Source: Monocercomonoides exilis (taxonomy: Eukaryota > Preaxostyla > Oxymonadida > Polymastigidae). From it: 64,000 bases of DNA. The stretch spans positions 1,194,001 through 1,258,000 of the forward strand of contig LSRY02000015.1 of the NCBI GenBank assembly GCA_001643675.2, written 5' to 3'. How positions within the stretch are numbered: the first letter of the stretch is position 1; each line of letters begins with the position of its first letter. A model generated the notes under the pieces. The model was given only the letters and a program-made list of their open reading frames with translations. It did not search any database and was not told the DNA's origin. Made by a program: the position numbers and the translations under genes. This document shows positions 36,801 to 46,100 of the stretch, in pieces.

Positions 36801-39800
36801 GTGTCGAATGTGGGGTTTGAGTGGAGAGAGAGCGGGATTGTTGGATACAGGATTGTGAGCACGCTGAAGGGGATGCTGAATGTGCAGAACTGCTCTGTCA
36901 GGGAAGCGTCGTTTGAGAAGGTGCCGTTTGCTGTGCATTCGAGTGTGGTTGTGGAGAGCTTGGAGGCGGATGGGGTTACAAGTGAGGGGAGCAGAGCAGG
37001 GGGAGTGATGGAAATTGAGCTGAGCGGAGAAGAGAAGGCTGTGTTGAGAAGCACAAATGCAAGAGGATGCAAATGTTCTGTGAGTGAAGGAAGAGGAGGG
37101 TTTGTGCATGTGAATGGAAGCGAAGCGAGGAGTGCATCCCTGCTGACGCTGCGGGGAGTTGTGTTTGAGGGAAATGAAGCATGGAAGGGGAAGAATGTGT
37201 ATCTGGAGTGTGCTGATCTGAATGGGAGTGTGAATGAGGAGACATTTGTGTTTGAATTTGGCGAGATGGAGAAAGACAGCAACCTGTTTGTTGGGAGCGA
37301 TGGGATCCACAAGGACACAGATTTGTTCCGGTTCCTGGTTGGATATGAAAACTGGATGGTGCATGTGTCGTGGAGCGGGCATGATGTGAAGCGATGTGGA
37401 AGCGAGGCAGATCCGTGCCACACGTTCTGGAAGGGGATGGGGCAGATGGAGGCGGGGCAGGGAAAGAGGAAGATGGTGATTGGGGAAAAGAGCGAGATCA
37501 GGGATGAGTACAAGGTGAGAGACTTTGAAGTGGTGTCTTTTGGAGGAAGTGATGAAAAGAGAGTGAAAAGCGAGATGGTATTCGGGATGGGAGCAGGAGG
37601 GAATGGCGGACATCTAGAAGGAGAGGGGAACCTGGAGCTGTCATATCTTACAATGAGTGCAATGGCAGGGTTTGTAAACAAAGAAGGGTCTCTGGTAACC
37701 AGCAGGAGTGGGATGCTGATGATGAAGGACTGTAAGCTGTCGTGGGATGGGGATAGAGACAGCGTAATGGAGGTATCGTTTGTGCAGGCAGTTCGAGGAC
37801 AGATGGTGCTGGAGGATGTCCGAGCAGATTCGGTGTCAGTAGGAAAGAGCATGATTGTTGCGAGCCACGAAGTGTCTGTGCAGGTGAGAGGGATGAGAGT
37901 GAGCTCGTGCAACATAAGCTCGGGGAGTGTGATTGAGGTGGTTGCTTCATCAGCATCAACAATATCAAGAGCAGACCTTGGAGTGGAAGCAGGAGGGAGA
38001 AAGCAGCAAAAGGAGAGGAACAGCGAAGAGTGGGGACTGGTGGTGAATAGATCAGAGTTTGTGTTTGTGAAGGGAGCAGGAGATGGAAGCCGGGTGGTGA
38101 GCTATCTGGACTGGATGGGGAAGGGGGTGGAGCTGGTGGATTGTGTGTTCACGGGGTGTGAAGGGGCTGGGAATGAGAAAGGAGGAGCGATTTTTGTGGA
38201 GGTCGGGGCAGATGGGTGGTATGAGCTGCGGGAGTGTCGAGTGGAGAAGTGCGGGTGCTCGACGGAGAAGGGGCGGGGAGGCGGGATGTATGTGCGGACA
38301 GACGGGGCAGGGAAGCTGGGGATGCTGATTGCGCCGAAGAAGTTTGAGGCGAACACAGCGTTTGCAGGGCGGGATGTGTTTGTGGAGTGCGACAATCTGC
38401 GGAGGCAGATCAACGAGACGCACTTCCGGATGAGCTTTGACGAGGATGTGTTTGTGCGGCAGAATGCGATCTTGGGGATTGACCGGAGCGAGCAGTCGAG
38501 GGAGCCGATGGATCTGCTGGATCTGATTCTTGTGTATCAGGCAGACACGATTATTGTGAGTTCTGCGGAAGGGAGGAACGGGGATGACAAACGGCAGTGT
38601 GGGGTTGTGGAGCAGCCGTGCTTGAGTGTTGGGTATGGGCTGATGCATGTGTCGCACAAGGTGGATAGCAGGCTGATTGTGGATGGGAAGAGTGTGATGG
38701 ATCGTGAGATGGAGTTTGAGGAGGTGAGTGTGCTGTCGCGAGGAAGGGCAGCAGCAGAGGTGGCGGTTGCTGGGCAGATCGAGGGGGAGAGGAGGAGGGT
38801 GGTTGAGTGCCGAGGAGCAGTGGAGATAAGGCTGCTTGCATTCCAGTTTGCGGAAGTGATGGAAGGGGGGCATTGTGTTCTGTTTGGATGCACAGAGGGG
38901 AGTGTGTCGTTGGAAGGATGCGAGTTCAGCCCAGTGGAAGGGGCAGATGCTTCGGCAGTGCATCTGACGCTGATCGAGGCATCGGGGGCTGAGGTGTATA
39001 TTTCTGATGTGAAGGTGGCCAAGCTCGAAGTGGAGTGTGTCTGTGAGGTGGAAGGGGTTGGGGTGTCTGGGAATGTTGTATTTGAGAGGCTGAAAGTGGA
39101 AGAGGTGAAGGTGGGGAGGCATGCAATGGGGCTGAGCTGGCAGGTAGGTGGAAGGCAGGAAGGGATGGGCTGCTGCGAAGTGTTGCTTTGCTCGCTGGGA
39201 AATGTGTCGTTTGGAGATGAAGAAGGGAGGATTGCAGAGATTGATGTTGGAGGGTGTTTGGTGGAGGTGTTCAACAGCTCGTTTGTGAACGAGTGGAAGG
39301 GGAAAAGGCAGGGTGAGCTTGCTCTGTTTGGGCATTGCACAGATATGAAGATTGTTTCATGTTTGTTCTGTGGCGGGAAAGGGAGTGAAGAGAATGGAAG
39401 TGAGGAGGAGGAAGAAGTTTTGTTTGGATTGAGCGAGGTGTGCAAATGGAATGGGTCAGTGGTTGAGCTTGAAGGGAGTGCTGGTGTGATGAGGGATACG
39501 AGAGTGGAAAAGAGCGGAGCTGGAGGGCTGCTGGTGGATGGCGGGAAAGTGAGAGTGGAGAAAGGAGAGTTTGTGGAGAACAAAGTGCACATTGCAGGAT
39601 ATGAGTCTGTTCGGAGGAATGTTCGGTGCAGCGGAGGCGGAGAGGTGGATTTGAGGAGCTTGAAAGGGGGAGATGGAGCGAAAGAGAACAGCTCGCTGTG
39701 GATTCTGGAAGAAGGGTGCAGTCTGCTGGGGATTGCAGCTGAGCGAGCATCACCTCTGTTCATCCCAGAGCTGGAGGAGGTGGGGATGGAAGAAGAGGGA

Positions 39801-41450
39801 GAGAGCATGCATCTCATCGCAAAGGGAGAGCTTCTGCTCCCGTGCAATCTGTCTCTGAAGGTGATTTTCAGGAGAGGCGATGAAGAAGCGACTGAGGGAT
39901 ATGAGTTTGATGAAGAGGGATTTGTGTGGGAGAAGGAAGCGCATGCAAGGATTCATCTGGTGAAGGTGACAGAAGCAGATGAGGAAATAGAGATATCATG
40001 TTTTGTAAAGTTTGGCAGTGCGACTGCTCCATCATACACAAGATCTGTTATGTTGAAGAACAGAAGTGAACCCAAGGTTAATGGAGACGAAAGGGTTGTT
40101 GAGGGAGGAAAAGAAGGGAAATCGTATTGGTTGTTGATTGTGATAATTATGGGCATCATATTGTTGATTGTTCTGATTGGATTTATTTTATTTATTGTTC
40201 AATGGAAGAAGGTCAAGAATGAAGCAGAAGATTTGAGAGAGATTGTGAATGATAACATCAGAAAGGATCCGAAGGCATTTGAGATGGTGACGATGGAGAT
40301 GTCACCAGAGGAGCAGTGGAGGAGAGGAGAGAAGGAGGCAGAGAAGAAGAATGAGGAGAGGATGAAGAAGAGAGTGTATGAGAAAAGCTTGGGACACTCA
40401 GAGTCATCAGAGCATCTTCTCTCTGAGAGTGGATCAACTGAATATATCTTGGGAAAGGATTCAGACAAGATCCCAGATTGGGCATTAGAAAAGGAGGTGG
40501 AGGAAGAGACAAGGAAGAGAACACCATCGCCATCTATTTCATCCACATCAACAACTGATTCAGATTCCACATTTGTTCGAGGAGAGGATTTGTGTCCAAC
40601 CACTTCATCGATGTCGAACTTGGTGGATGCCATGGCCTGTTCATCGCCTTTTGAGAAGCTGATTGTGGACTTGAGGGATTCGCTGTTCATGCTGCTTCAT
40701 GGGAGGAATGAGAAGAAGGAAATGGCGATTGGAAGTCTTCAAGAGAGAGAAATGACAGCTGCCCAAATCCTGTTCTGGGTGGCCAATTTGGCACTCCACT
40801 CATTTGATGAAATGGAAAACCCTCTTCAATCCCTTTCCAATCTGAGCCCTCACATTGTTCTTTTCTCCGAGCACATGGTCATCTGCATTGTGATGCACTC
40901 AGATTTATTATCAGATGATGACTCAGATTCATCCTCCATCTCTTCATCAACAGTTGTGACATCTGCCAGTGGCAATGATGATGATGAAAGCGACTCTTTG
41001 CCCTCATCTGCCTTTGAGGATGAGGATAGTTTCAAAAAAGAGTGTCTGAGGTGGAAGGCACCAGAGCTGCTGAATGGGACAAAGAAACATGCAACAAAGA
41101 AGACTGTTGTGTTCTCGATTGGGATGATGCTGTGGGAGTGCCTGACGCTGCAGATCCCATTTGGAGATTATGAGGCTGAGACAGCGGGAGAGAAGATAAA
41201 GAATGGGGAGAGGCCAAACATGGAGGTGATTGAGACAAGCAGTTTTGGTGAGACGACGAAAGCGTGTGTGACGCTGCAGGCGAAGAGCAGACCCACACTT
41301 GTGGAGCTGAAGCGAGAGTTCTTCGGGCACTTTCCAGCAGAGGTGGTGGTTGTGACAGCGTCTGATGCAATCGACGATGAAAACGTGAGCGATGTTGGCA
41401 GAGGAAGCGATATTGGGAGCAGCAGTTTCTGTGACACATCATATCTGTAG
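33816..41450 (+). CDS. Giant right-handed beta-helix surface protein with C-terminal pseudokinase
   Basis: About 2,544 residues from the ATG at 33816, which gives a clean signal peptide (MTIFCIAIFVIVIVSH). The extracellular part is rich in short strands with regular Val/Cys/Gly/Asn spacing, as in parallel beta-helix or pectate-lyase-like folds. It contains at least three well-formed divergent copies, with a fourth partial copy near residue 530, of a module with V-x-V-S-x(4-8)-D...CG...PC...GMG near residues 870, 1190 and 1580. A transmembrane helix (IVIIMGIILLIVLIGFILF) lies near 2105-2125. The cytosolic tail keeps kinase C-lobe features: WKAPELLNG, then VFSIGMMLWECLTLQIPFGD, and a KSRPTL motif. 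The Gly-rich loop, VAIK lysine, HRD and DFG motifs are missing, so it is a predicted pseudokinase. The gene is GC-rich relative to its flanks. The stop is TAG. Likely a surface receptor or adhesin; ligand unknown. Confidence 0.88.
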   Translation: MTIFCIAIFVIVIVSHTEEKGRDGFDNRSITDFYENEGKTNTSGSAFASAFANEKIRNTFMRDIVKDEMLKVAKVASPSEEKGVFVVKNSSVHFEGMKIECSKNAFTLKANDRSLIELFACEIGGMDLSKKPFGVGSGKAIMENVSMIPTRDFGCLEAPLIEGNEYLEFVLRESVFVDAIIGMKESSLLCGGSFVRVSVMECNFKNITRGRAENGKQEELKLFAETCEVSGSYFVDCFQPYYGTVVAPSKISFSCKNTSYVGCANSAVEEKNQTFNERKVFAEGDIKITDCFFKCTSPTENGGALKVVGASTTCELLRCWFNECSCGNSNPEYDYNGGCTYFENVLNSKFFDTNATNCNSSYVCGGIHFRGSRNYQVKCCNFLNCSAQYYSSLSIYNDKSGTVSSCIIKNGEATEGAGGLNYWSGFGITTTSDCVITNCHSVRYGALSFRWSSGDPIGAHIYFIFFSGNSLNNKSLGADISTHEIWVGKVLDEDVKYCYSTSANLRATDGGVNKTAWLPNPPTASDSFAELYVSWRRGEDTVGWGDRTRPFKTVKHALSVRERRKITVVEGEYGEMSVNVGECTMVFDGDRRDNSKVISERVMAGSGLFEVTSGELMMSKFSVIHNSSSSAGSSVVKMTGKGVVEAKECVFQSESEAQANPFQVGFVEVSDGVAKFADCLFANIELRSTAMVVCGSVGNVEFVRTEFGRVVRDEGNGSVMDVRVGDGECLEVMEWKLVGCVCRDGNGGGLKCEVAEGGVVVIENSTFEGCEARGSEGKGGGMFMSVVGENREDCFAVKGCVFERNRAVEGADMFVVCEDLNATILPKRFDMELVGEDGVSKVELRGRDNGRFARESVDLLLFLVKFSGDEVHVSEGSGMDVLGCGKEEIACGTLWCGIGHLKEESVQEEQKVVVGDRCVVSDCFVFERGTMICGPEAEEAKQAKMQVESELKSDGREAVMWSGERLSVRMFVISLPQVFGAGQSMVLGTEGGVVNVSNVGFEWRESGIVGYRIVSTLKGMLNVQNCSVREASFEKVPFAVHSSVVVESLEADGVTSEGSRAGGVMEIELSGEEKAVLRSTNARGCKCSVSEGRGGFVHVNGSEARSASLLTLRGVVFEGNEAWKGKNVYLECADLNGSVNEETFVFEFGEMEKDSNLFVGSDGIHKDTDLFRFLVGYENWMVHVSWSGHDVKRCGSEADPCHTFWKGMGQMEAGQGKRKMVIGEKSEIRDEYKVRDFEVVSFGGSDEKRVKSEMVFGMGAGGNGGHLEGEGNLELSYLTMSAMAGFVNKEGSLVTSRSGMLMMKDCKLSWDGDRDSVMEVSFVQAVRGQMVLEDVRADSVSVGKSMIVASHEVSVQVRGMRVSSCNISSGSVIEVVASSASTISRADLGVEAGGRKQQKERNSEEWGLVVNRSEFVFVKGAGDGSRVVSYLDWMGKGVELVDCVFTGCEGAGNEKGGAIFVEVGADGWYELRECRVEKCGCSTEKGRGGGMYVRTDGAGKLGMLIAPKKFEANTAFAGRDVFVECDNLRRQINETHFRMSFDEDVFVRQNAILGIDRSEQSREPMDLLDLILVYQADTIIVSSAEGRNGDDKRQCGVVEQPCLSVGYGLMHVSHKVDSRLIVDGKSVMDREMEFEEVSVLSRGRAAAEVAVAGQIEGERRRVVECRGAVEIRLLAFQFAEVMEGGHCVLFGCTEGSVSLEGCEFSPVEGADASAVHLTLIEASGAEVYISDVKVAKLEVECVCEVEGVGVSGNVVFERLKVEEVKVGRHAMGLSWQVGGRQEGMGCCEVLLCSLGNVSFGDEEGRIAEIDVGGCLVEVFNSSFVNEWKGKRQGELALFGHCTDMKIVSCLFCGGKGSEENGSEEEEEVLFGLSEVCKWNGSVVELEGSAGVMRDTRVEKSGAGGLLVDGGKVRVEKGEFVENKVHIAGYESVRRNVRCSGGGEVDLRSLKGGDGAKENSSLWILEEGCSLLGIAAERASPLFIPELEEVGMEEEGESMHLIAKGELLLPCNLSLKVIFRRGDEEATEGYEFDEEGFVWEKEAHARIHLVKVTEADEEIEISCFVKFGSATAPSYTRSVMLKNRSEPKVNGDERVVEGGKEGKSYWLLIVIIMGIILLIVLIGFILFIVQWKKVKNEAEDLREIVNDNIRKDPKAFEMVTMEMSPEEQWRRGEKEAEKKNEERMKKRVYEKSLGHSESSEHLLSESGSTEYILGKDSDKIPDWALEKEVEEETRKRTPSPSISSTSTTDSDSTFVRGEDLCPTTSSMSNLVDAMACSSPFEKLIVDLRDSLFMLLHGRNEKKEMAIGSLQEREMTAAQILFWVANLALHSFDEMENPLQSLSNLSPHIVLFSEHMVICIVMHSDLLSDDDSDSSSISSSTVVTSASGNDDDESDSLPSSAFEDEDSFKKECLRWKAPELLNGTKKHATKKTVVFSIGMMLWECLTLQIPFGDYEAETAGEKIKNGERPNMEVIETSSFGETTKACVTLQAKSRPTLVELKREFFGHFPAEVVVVTASDAIDDENVSDVGRGSDIGSSSFCDTSYL

Positions 41451-42904
41451 TTGTTTGCGGTTGAAGAGCACAAAACTGGAAAAGGAAGAATGAAAAAAAC
41501 GACAAACAAACCGAATGAGAGTGGATCGAACATTTTGAACGATTTGAAACACCGAATGAGGAGAGGGGAAAGAAAGTTGGCATTGGGGTGACGAAGCTGA
41601 AACAGAAGTGATGGTATTGTGAATGTTGAAATTGGTCAGTTGCAGTGAAGAAATTTTGTTGCGGTTTCCGAATCGCAAGCAAAAAGCGGGTTGCTGATTT
41701 CTTGAACAAAAACGAGTGTTTGCTTTTATTTTATATTTTTTGTTATTGTTCTTTTTTGTTGAATTGGAAATACAACGGCAAAGGAATGAATGAAAATGAA
41801 AAACAATTTGAACCATCATGTATTTTCTTATTTGAAAAAAAAAAAAAACCCAAAAAAAAATATTTCTGAAACAGCCATTTTGTTACAAGTGTGTTTTCTG
41901 AAGCATTGTTGTTGGCTGTTAATTATTGATATGTGTGAAGGCACAGAGCTGTTTGGAATTGACATTGAAAACAAAAGTACATTCACAGAAAGGATGAATT
42001 GGAGATGAAAATTCAGTCTTGAAAAAAGGAGAGAGGAGTGTTTGACACACGAAAACAAAAGAAAAGAACAATTTTGAAAAATTATTTTGTTACAAATGCT
42101 GTCAAGAATTATTGCTTATTCATTTTTAATAGTTATATTTCACTTCAAACTGCAGTTTTCGATGATATTGAATGATAGCCATCGATTCCTTTCTAATTTT
42201 TAAAATAGAAAAATAATTTTTTTTATTTTTTTTTATTTTTTTTTTATAGTTTCAAATTCAACAAATGCAGTCAAAAATATTTTGTTTAACATAGATGAGA
42301 TTGATTCCCCACTTTTCAAAAGGATTTCAGGTTGATTCATCATCCTTTCTTTTTAATTCTTTTGTTAAACATCTTTTATTTTCCTGAGGTCATGCAAAGT
42401 ATTTTATCTAAAAAAAAATAATTTCCATATTTTGACACTTCACGCAATAAAACTCTAATAAAAAAACAAAAGAGTTTATTTTAAAATTGAAATCATCTGA
42501 TTTTTTCGGGTATTCACCGAAAAAAACCCAACTAATATGGCACATTTTTTTCAAAATCATCCTTTTTTTCGGTCCTTCATTAAATATTACCCATGTTAAA
42601 TAAATATTATCAAATATTGTTCTTTGTTAAATGTTTGACTTTTCTAATTATTTTTTCTTATGGAAAACCACAAAAATCCACTTTTCTATTTCTTCATTCA
42701 TTAGTATTTTAGTAATTTTCTCAAAACAAAAAAATAAAACTCAAACAATATTTTATCGAATAACAACTTGTTTTTCAAAAGAGCCAAACAATTAATTTCT
42801 ACAAAAAATTGAAAAAATAGTAAAAAATTTGAAACTTTAACAGTACTGTTAAAGAACTCAAAAAAAATGAATGAAATTTGTTTTATTTCAAAAATTGTTT
42901 CAAG
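41451..42904. other. AT-rich intergenic region
   Basis: The frame of the preceding gene stays open for 54 codons after its TAG, up to a TGA near 41590. The rest, with long A and T runs (for example near 41838-41865 and 42220-42245), shows no supported exon. Confidence 0.5.
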
Positions 42905-42916
42905 AGCGTCTGCCCT

Positions 42917-43001
42917 GGGAGGCTGATTCTGGACCCAAAGCCTTCAAGGGACTGTGCTGGACCGGTCACAGCACAGTCCCAGGACGGAATCAGCCTAGCC
43001 C
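42917..43001. other. GC-rich imperfect hairpin 3' of the transposon-like gene
   Basis: A GC-rich island in AT-rich DNA. The inner stem is 12 perfect base pairs, GGGACTGTGCTG (42948-42959) with CAGCACAGTCCC (42969-42980), enclosing a 9-nt loop that contains the palindrome GACCGGTC. An outer stem of 10 pairs is formed by AGGCTGATTC (42920-42929) with GAATCAGCCT (42987-42996). An asymmetric internal loop separates the stems. T-runs follow at 43002-43012, as at a Pol III stop. It could be a structured RNA, a fold-back end of the neighbouring element, or a 3' UTR structure. It matches no RNA family I can name. Confidence 0.55.
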
Positions 43002-43153
43002 TTTTGTTTTTACACAAGCGCAAAAGAGTGTACTTAGAATTTATTGTTTTCACAATAATTCAAAGCTTGAGCAACAGACAACTCAAGAAACAAAATTTGA
43101 ATAAAAACAAATTCAAAAGAATCAATTTAAAAAACCATCATTATGAAAAAAGT

Positions 43154-46100
43154 TCATTTAAAAATCTGATTGTCCAGTTTTTTTCTGTTCTCAAACAACC
43201 TTAAGGTATTGTTTCCCACGCTGTGTGGTTGGCAAGTTTTGTTTCGAGTTTTAAATGTTTTTAAAGGCCTCTCGTCTCTCACTCTTCTTTCTCCGAACTG
43301 CATTTTGTATTCTCCTTTCCCGTTGGATGGCGATGCAACTGATCTGAAAACTTCACCTCCACGCTTTTCATAAAATAAATAAGTTTTCATATTTTTCAGT
43401 ACCATTTTTTTCCAAAGTATTTTGTTTGATGGATAAAACCTGTTATCGATTCAAACAAAAAAATTGATAAAATAAACAAAGAAAAATATTATTACAGAAA
43501 TCAAAACCGAAACCAGTTATTTCAAACCTTAAAAAGTGACGATGCAGCTTTTCTCTTCCATCAACAGAATTTCTTTTGAATGAGGCACAATGAGATGCAT
43601 TATTTTGAAAGAACGCTATGAGATCATTAACATTTTCTATTACTGTTTCATCGTCAAGCTCATTTTGAATGCATTTTGATAAATGGCCAAACTCTCCATC
43701 ACATTCGCATTTTCCGTGGTGTTCGCAGAAAAATGAAAGAGTTGTTTTTTTCCCTTTTGCAAATGAAGAATTGTCTGACTGCAAATAGTGAAGAAGGAAG
43801 GAATTTCTAAAGTGGGGGCCTGTATCGTATATGAAATGAAAAGAATTTTTCTGACTAAACAACTGGTGATTTAACACTTCTTGAAGGCATTAAATTGAAA
43901 AACGATAATCCTGCGATAGAGTGTTTGAAAAAAAGTTGAATATGTGTTTGACCAAGTTGCCTTTCTCATCTTTGATGAATCCAATAATACACAGTTGAGA
44001 AACTTCAACTTTTTCATAGAAATCTTTTCTTAATTGATTTTTACGTATTGGCAGGGACCAATTTTCTTTGAAATCAAATAGAAGCAAAGCTTCATCTGAG
44101 TTTAAGTTATCCTTCAATTGACGGAAATAAAGCTGTTGATGTCTAGCAAGAATGCGTTGATCTTCGATTAACTTCAATGTTGATTGATCCTTCTCACATA
44201 AAGTTTCGTTTTTTGCCTTCAGAAAATTCTTCTTTTTATGTAAACTTTCGAAAGTGACACACAAGTCGCAAAGATCACTTCTTTTTTTTGCCTTTTTGAG
44301 ATTCTTTGTCCTCTTATAAAATGTGCTTAGCGACATCTCTATATCAAGTTCATCCTTCATCTTTTCGAACAGCTTGACTTTTGATGTGTTGATTAATCTG
44401 ATAGATTTTTTTGGTTTTCTATTATAATTGGAAGAATCATCTGGAATGTTAAAAATTGAAGGATATGAAACAGTTGAAGATGATTTATGTTTATAGTTTG
44501 TGTTTGTGGTTAAAGGTGCTGACGGAAATGTTTGAGTTGAAGCAGAATTTGTGGAATTGAAATGTTAAAATGTTGAGGTGAATTGCTGAGATGAGTGAAA
44601 TGTTGAGTTGAGTGGAAGTTGAAGTGTATCTCCGATATCGTTAGCAAAAGAGGAATCACTACTTAATTGAATAATCGGTGTTATTTGTTCTTCCTCATTC
44701 AGGTTCAGAAATGATTGATTAGTGCTTCTGTTATCTCTCGAATTCAATTCGTTATGAACAACTGCTGACATCAAGTTAGGAGATAACACATTGCTGATGT
44801 TATCATTCTCACTCTTTTCTATCTTCTCGTAAACAGATATATATGGTTTTGCTTTATTTGCCAAATGATAAGAAAATTCTGTTGAAATTTCATTGGATAT
44901 TTTTGACACTGTACCATTGCTGCATAAAAACCATGAATCATTTATCATTGAGGAATCTTGAGAACATTTGTTTCTTTCTTTGCAAATGCAAAAGAAATGA
45001 CCGTTGTTGTCATCTCCTGTGAAAAATAGTTGTGATATAAGTGAATAATTGTCTCCATCTTTTGTTGCAATGTCACTCACCTTCTGATGTCCTTTTTCAT
45101 TGAAGAATGACAATGTTAAATGAATCTTGTAGTTTTCCTAAATTTTGGTTAGTTATTTGTTCAAGTGAAAATGTCAAGAATCGAGGGAAGTGAGAAATTT
45201 TGAATTGAGAAAAATGATAAGTGTCAGCATCACAGTTGGAACAAAAGGCTCCGCTATTATTCGAATTGTTTTTATCAAGCACAAAGGAATTATTCAATGC
45301 ATCACGAATGCTGGATCCTTGAACCCTGATTATTGGAGTTGGTTCTGATGCTCCATTGAAGGATTCTTTGCAAATCGTGCATGTTCTTGGATAACAGATT
45401 GCTGCGTTCATTAAATTATTCAGTTCTGGTATTACAGATGATAAATCTTGAAACAAATTTATGAACACACAGTACATTTCTTGTTGATTTCCAATTGACA
45501 AATTGTGTTTTAAGTACCAGCCGGATACGAATAGTTCTGTCCATTGAATATTATCAAGAGAGCTGTGATTATGGTTGATTCCTTGCTTGCATGTACAAAG
45601 AGAATGAAGATTGATGGGAATCTGTTCAAACTTCCCCAAACGCTTTTTCATATGACAGCTTTGATAAATTGAACGAAAAATTTGAACCATGGAAGCAAGG
45701 CAACATGTGTTTCCAAAGTTGGGCAAAGGCGAAAATGTGCAAAATTCAAAAGAAGGTTGAGTGTCACCAATGTCAACAACTTCCTCGGTTTCTTCGGTGA
45801 TAGTTCTTGAATCACAATAGTATGCATCATCACGAGTCCCATTACAAAATTCATCTGTGGGATATTCAATATCCATTTCAATATCCGATGAATGAGAAAA
45901 AGATTGATTTTTGTCAGCTCCATCACATATACATGAATTCCTTTCGTTCGCTCTGTTTGTGCAGCAACCTAATGAATCTTCTTCATCAATTTCCTCCACA
46001 TCCAACAACAGATCGTTATCACTCTCATCTTCAATTTGCATGCGAATATTGTTCTCTGATGAAAAATACGAATCATTGGGAAGAACATCTTGGCTTGAAT

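Noticed and set aside
35309-39847. Long antisense ORFs (up to 704 codons) opposite the beta-helix receptor
   Set aside because: They are Cys/His/Pro/Ser-rich mirror frames created by the GC-rich codon bias of the sense gene and show no domain or splice context.
1091-41450. Idea that the organism reads TAA/TAG as glutamine
   Set aside because: Several frames of 1,400 to 2,500 codons contain many Gln codons but no internal TAA or TAG, and the guanylate kinase and SF-assemblin-like genes end naturally at TAA.
42917-43001. Interpreting the GC-rich hairpin as a tRNA, SRP RNA or self-cleaving ribozyme
   Set aside because: No cloverleaf, box A/B, SRP Alu/S-domain signature or hammerhead/HDV core could be fitted.
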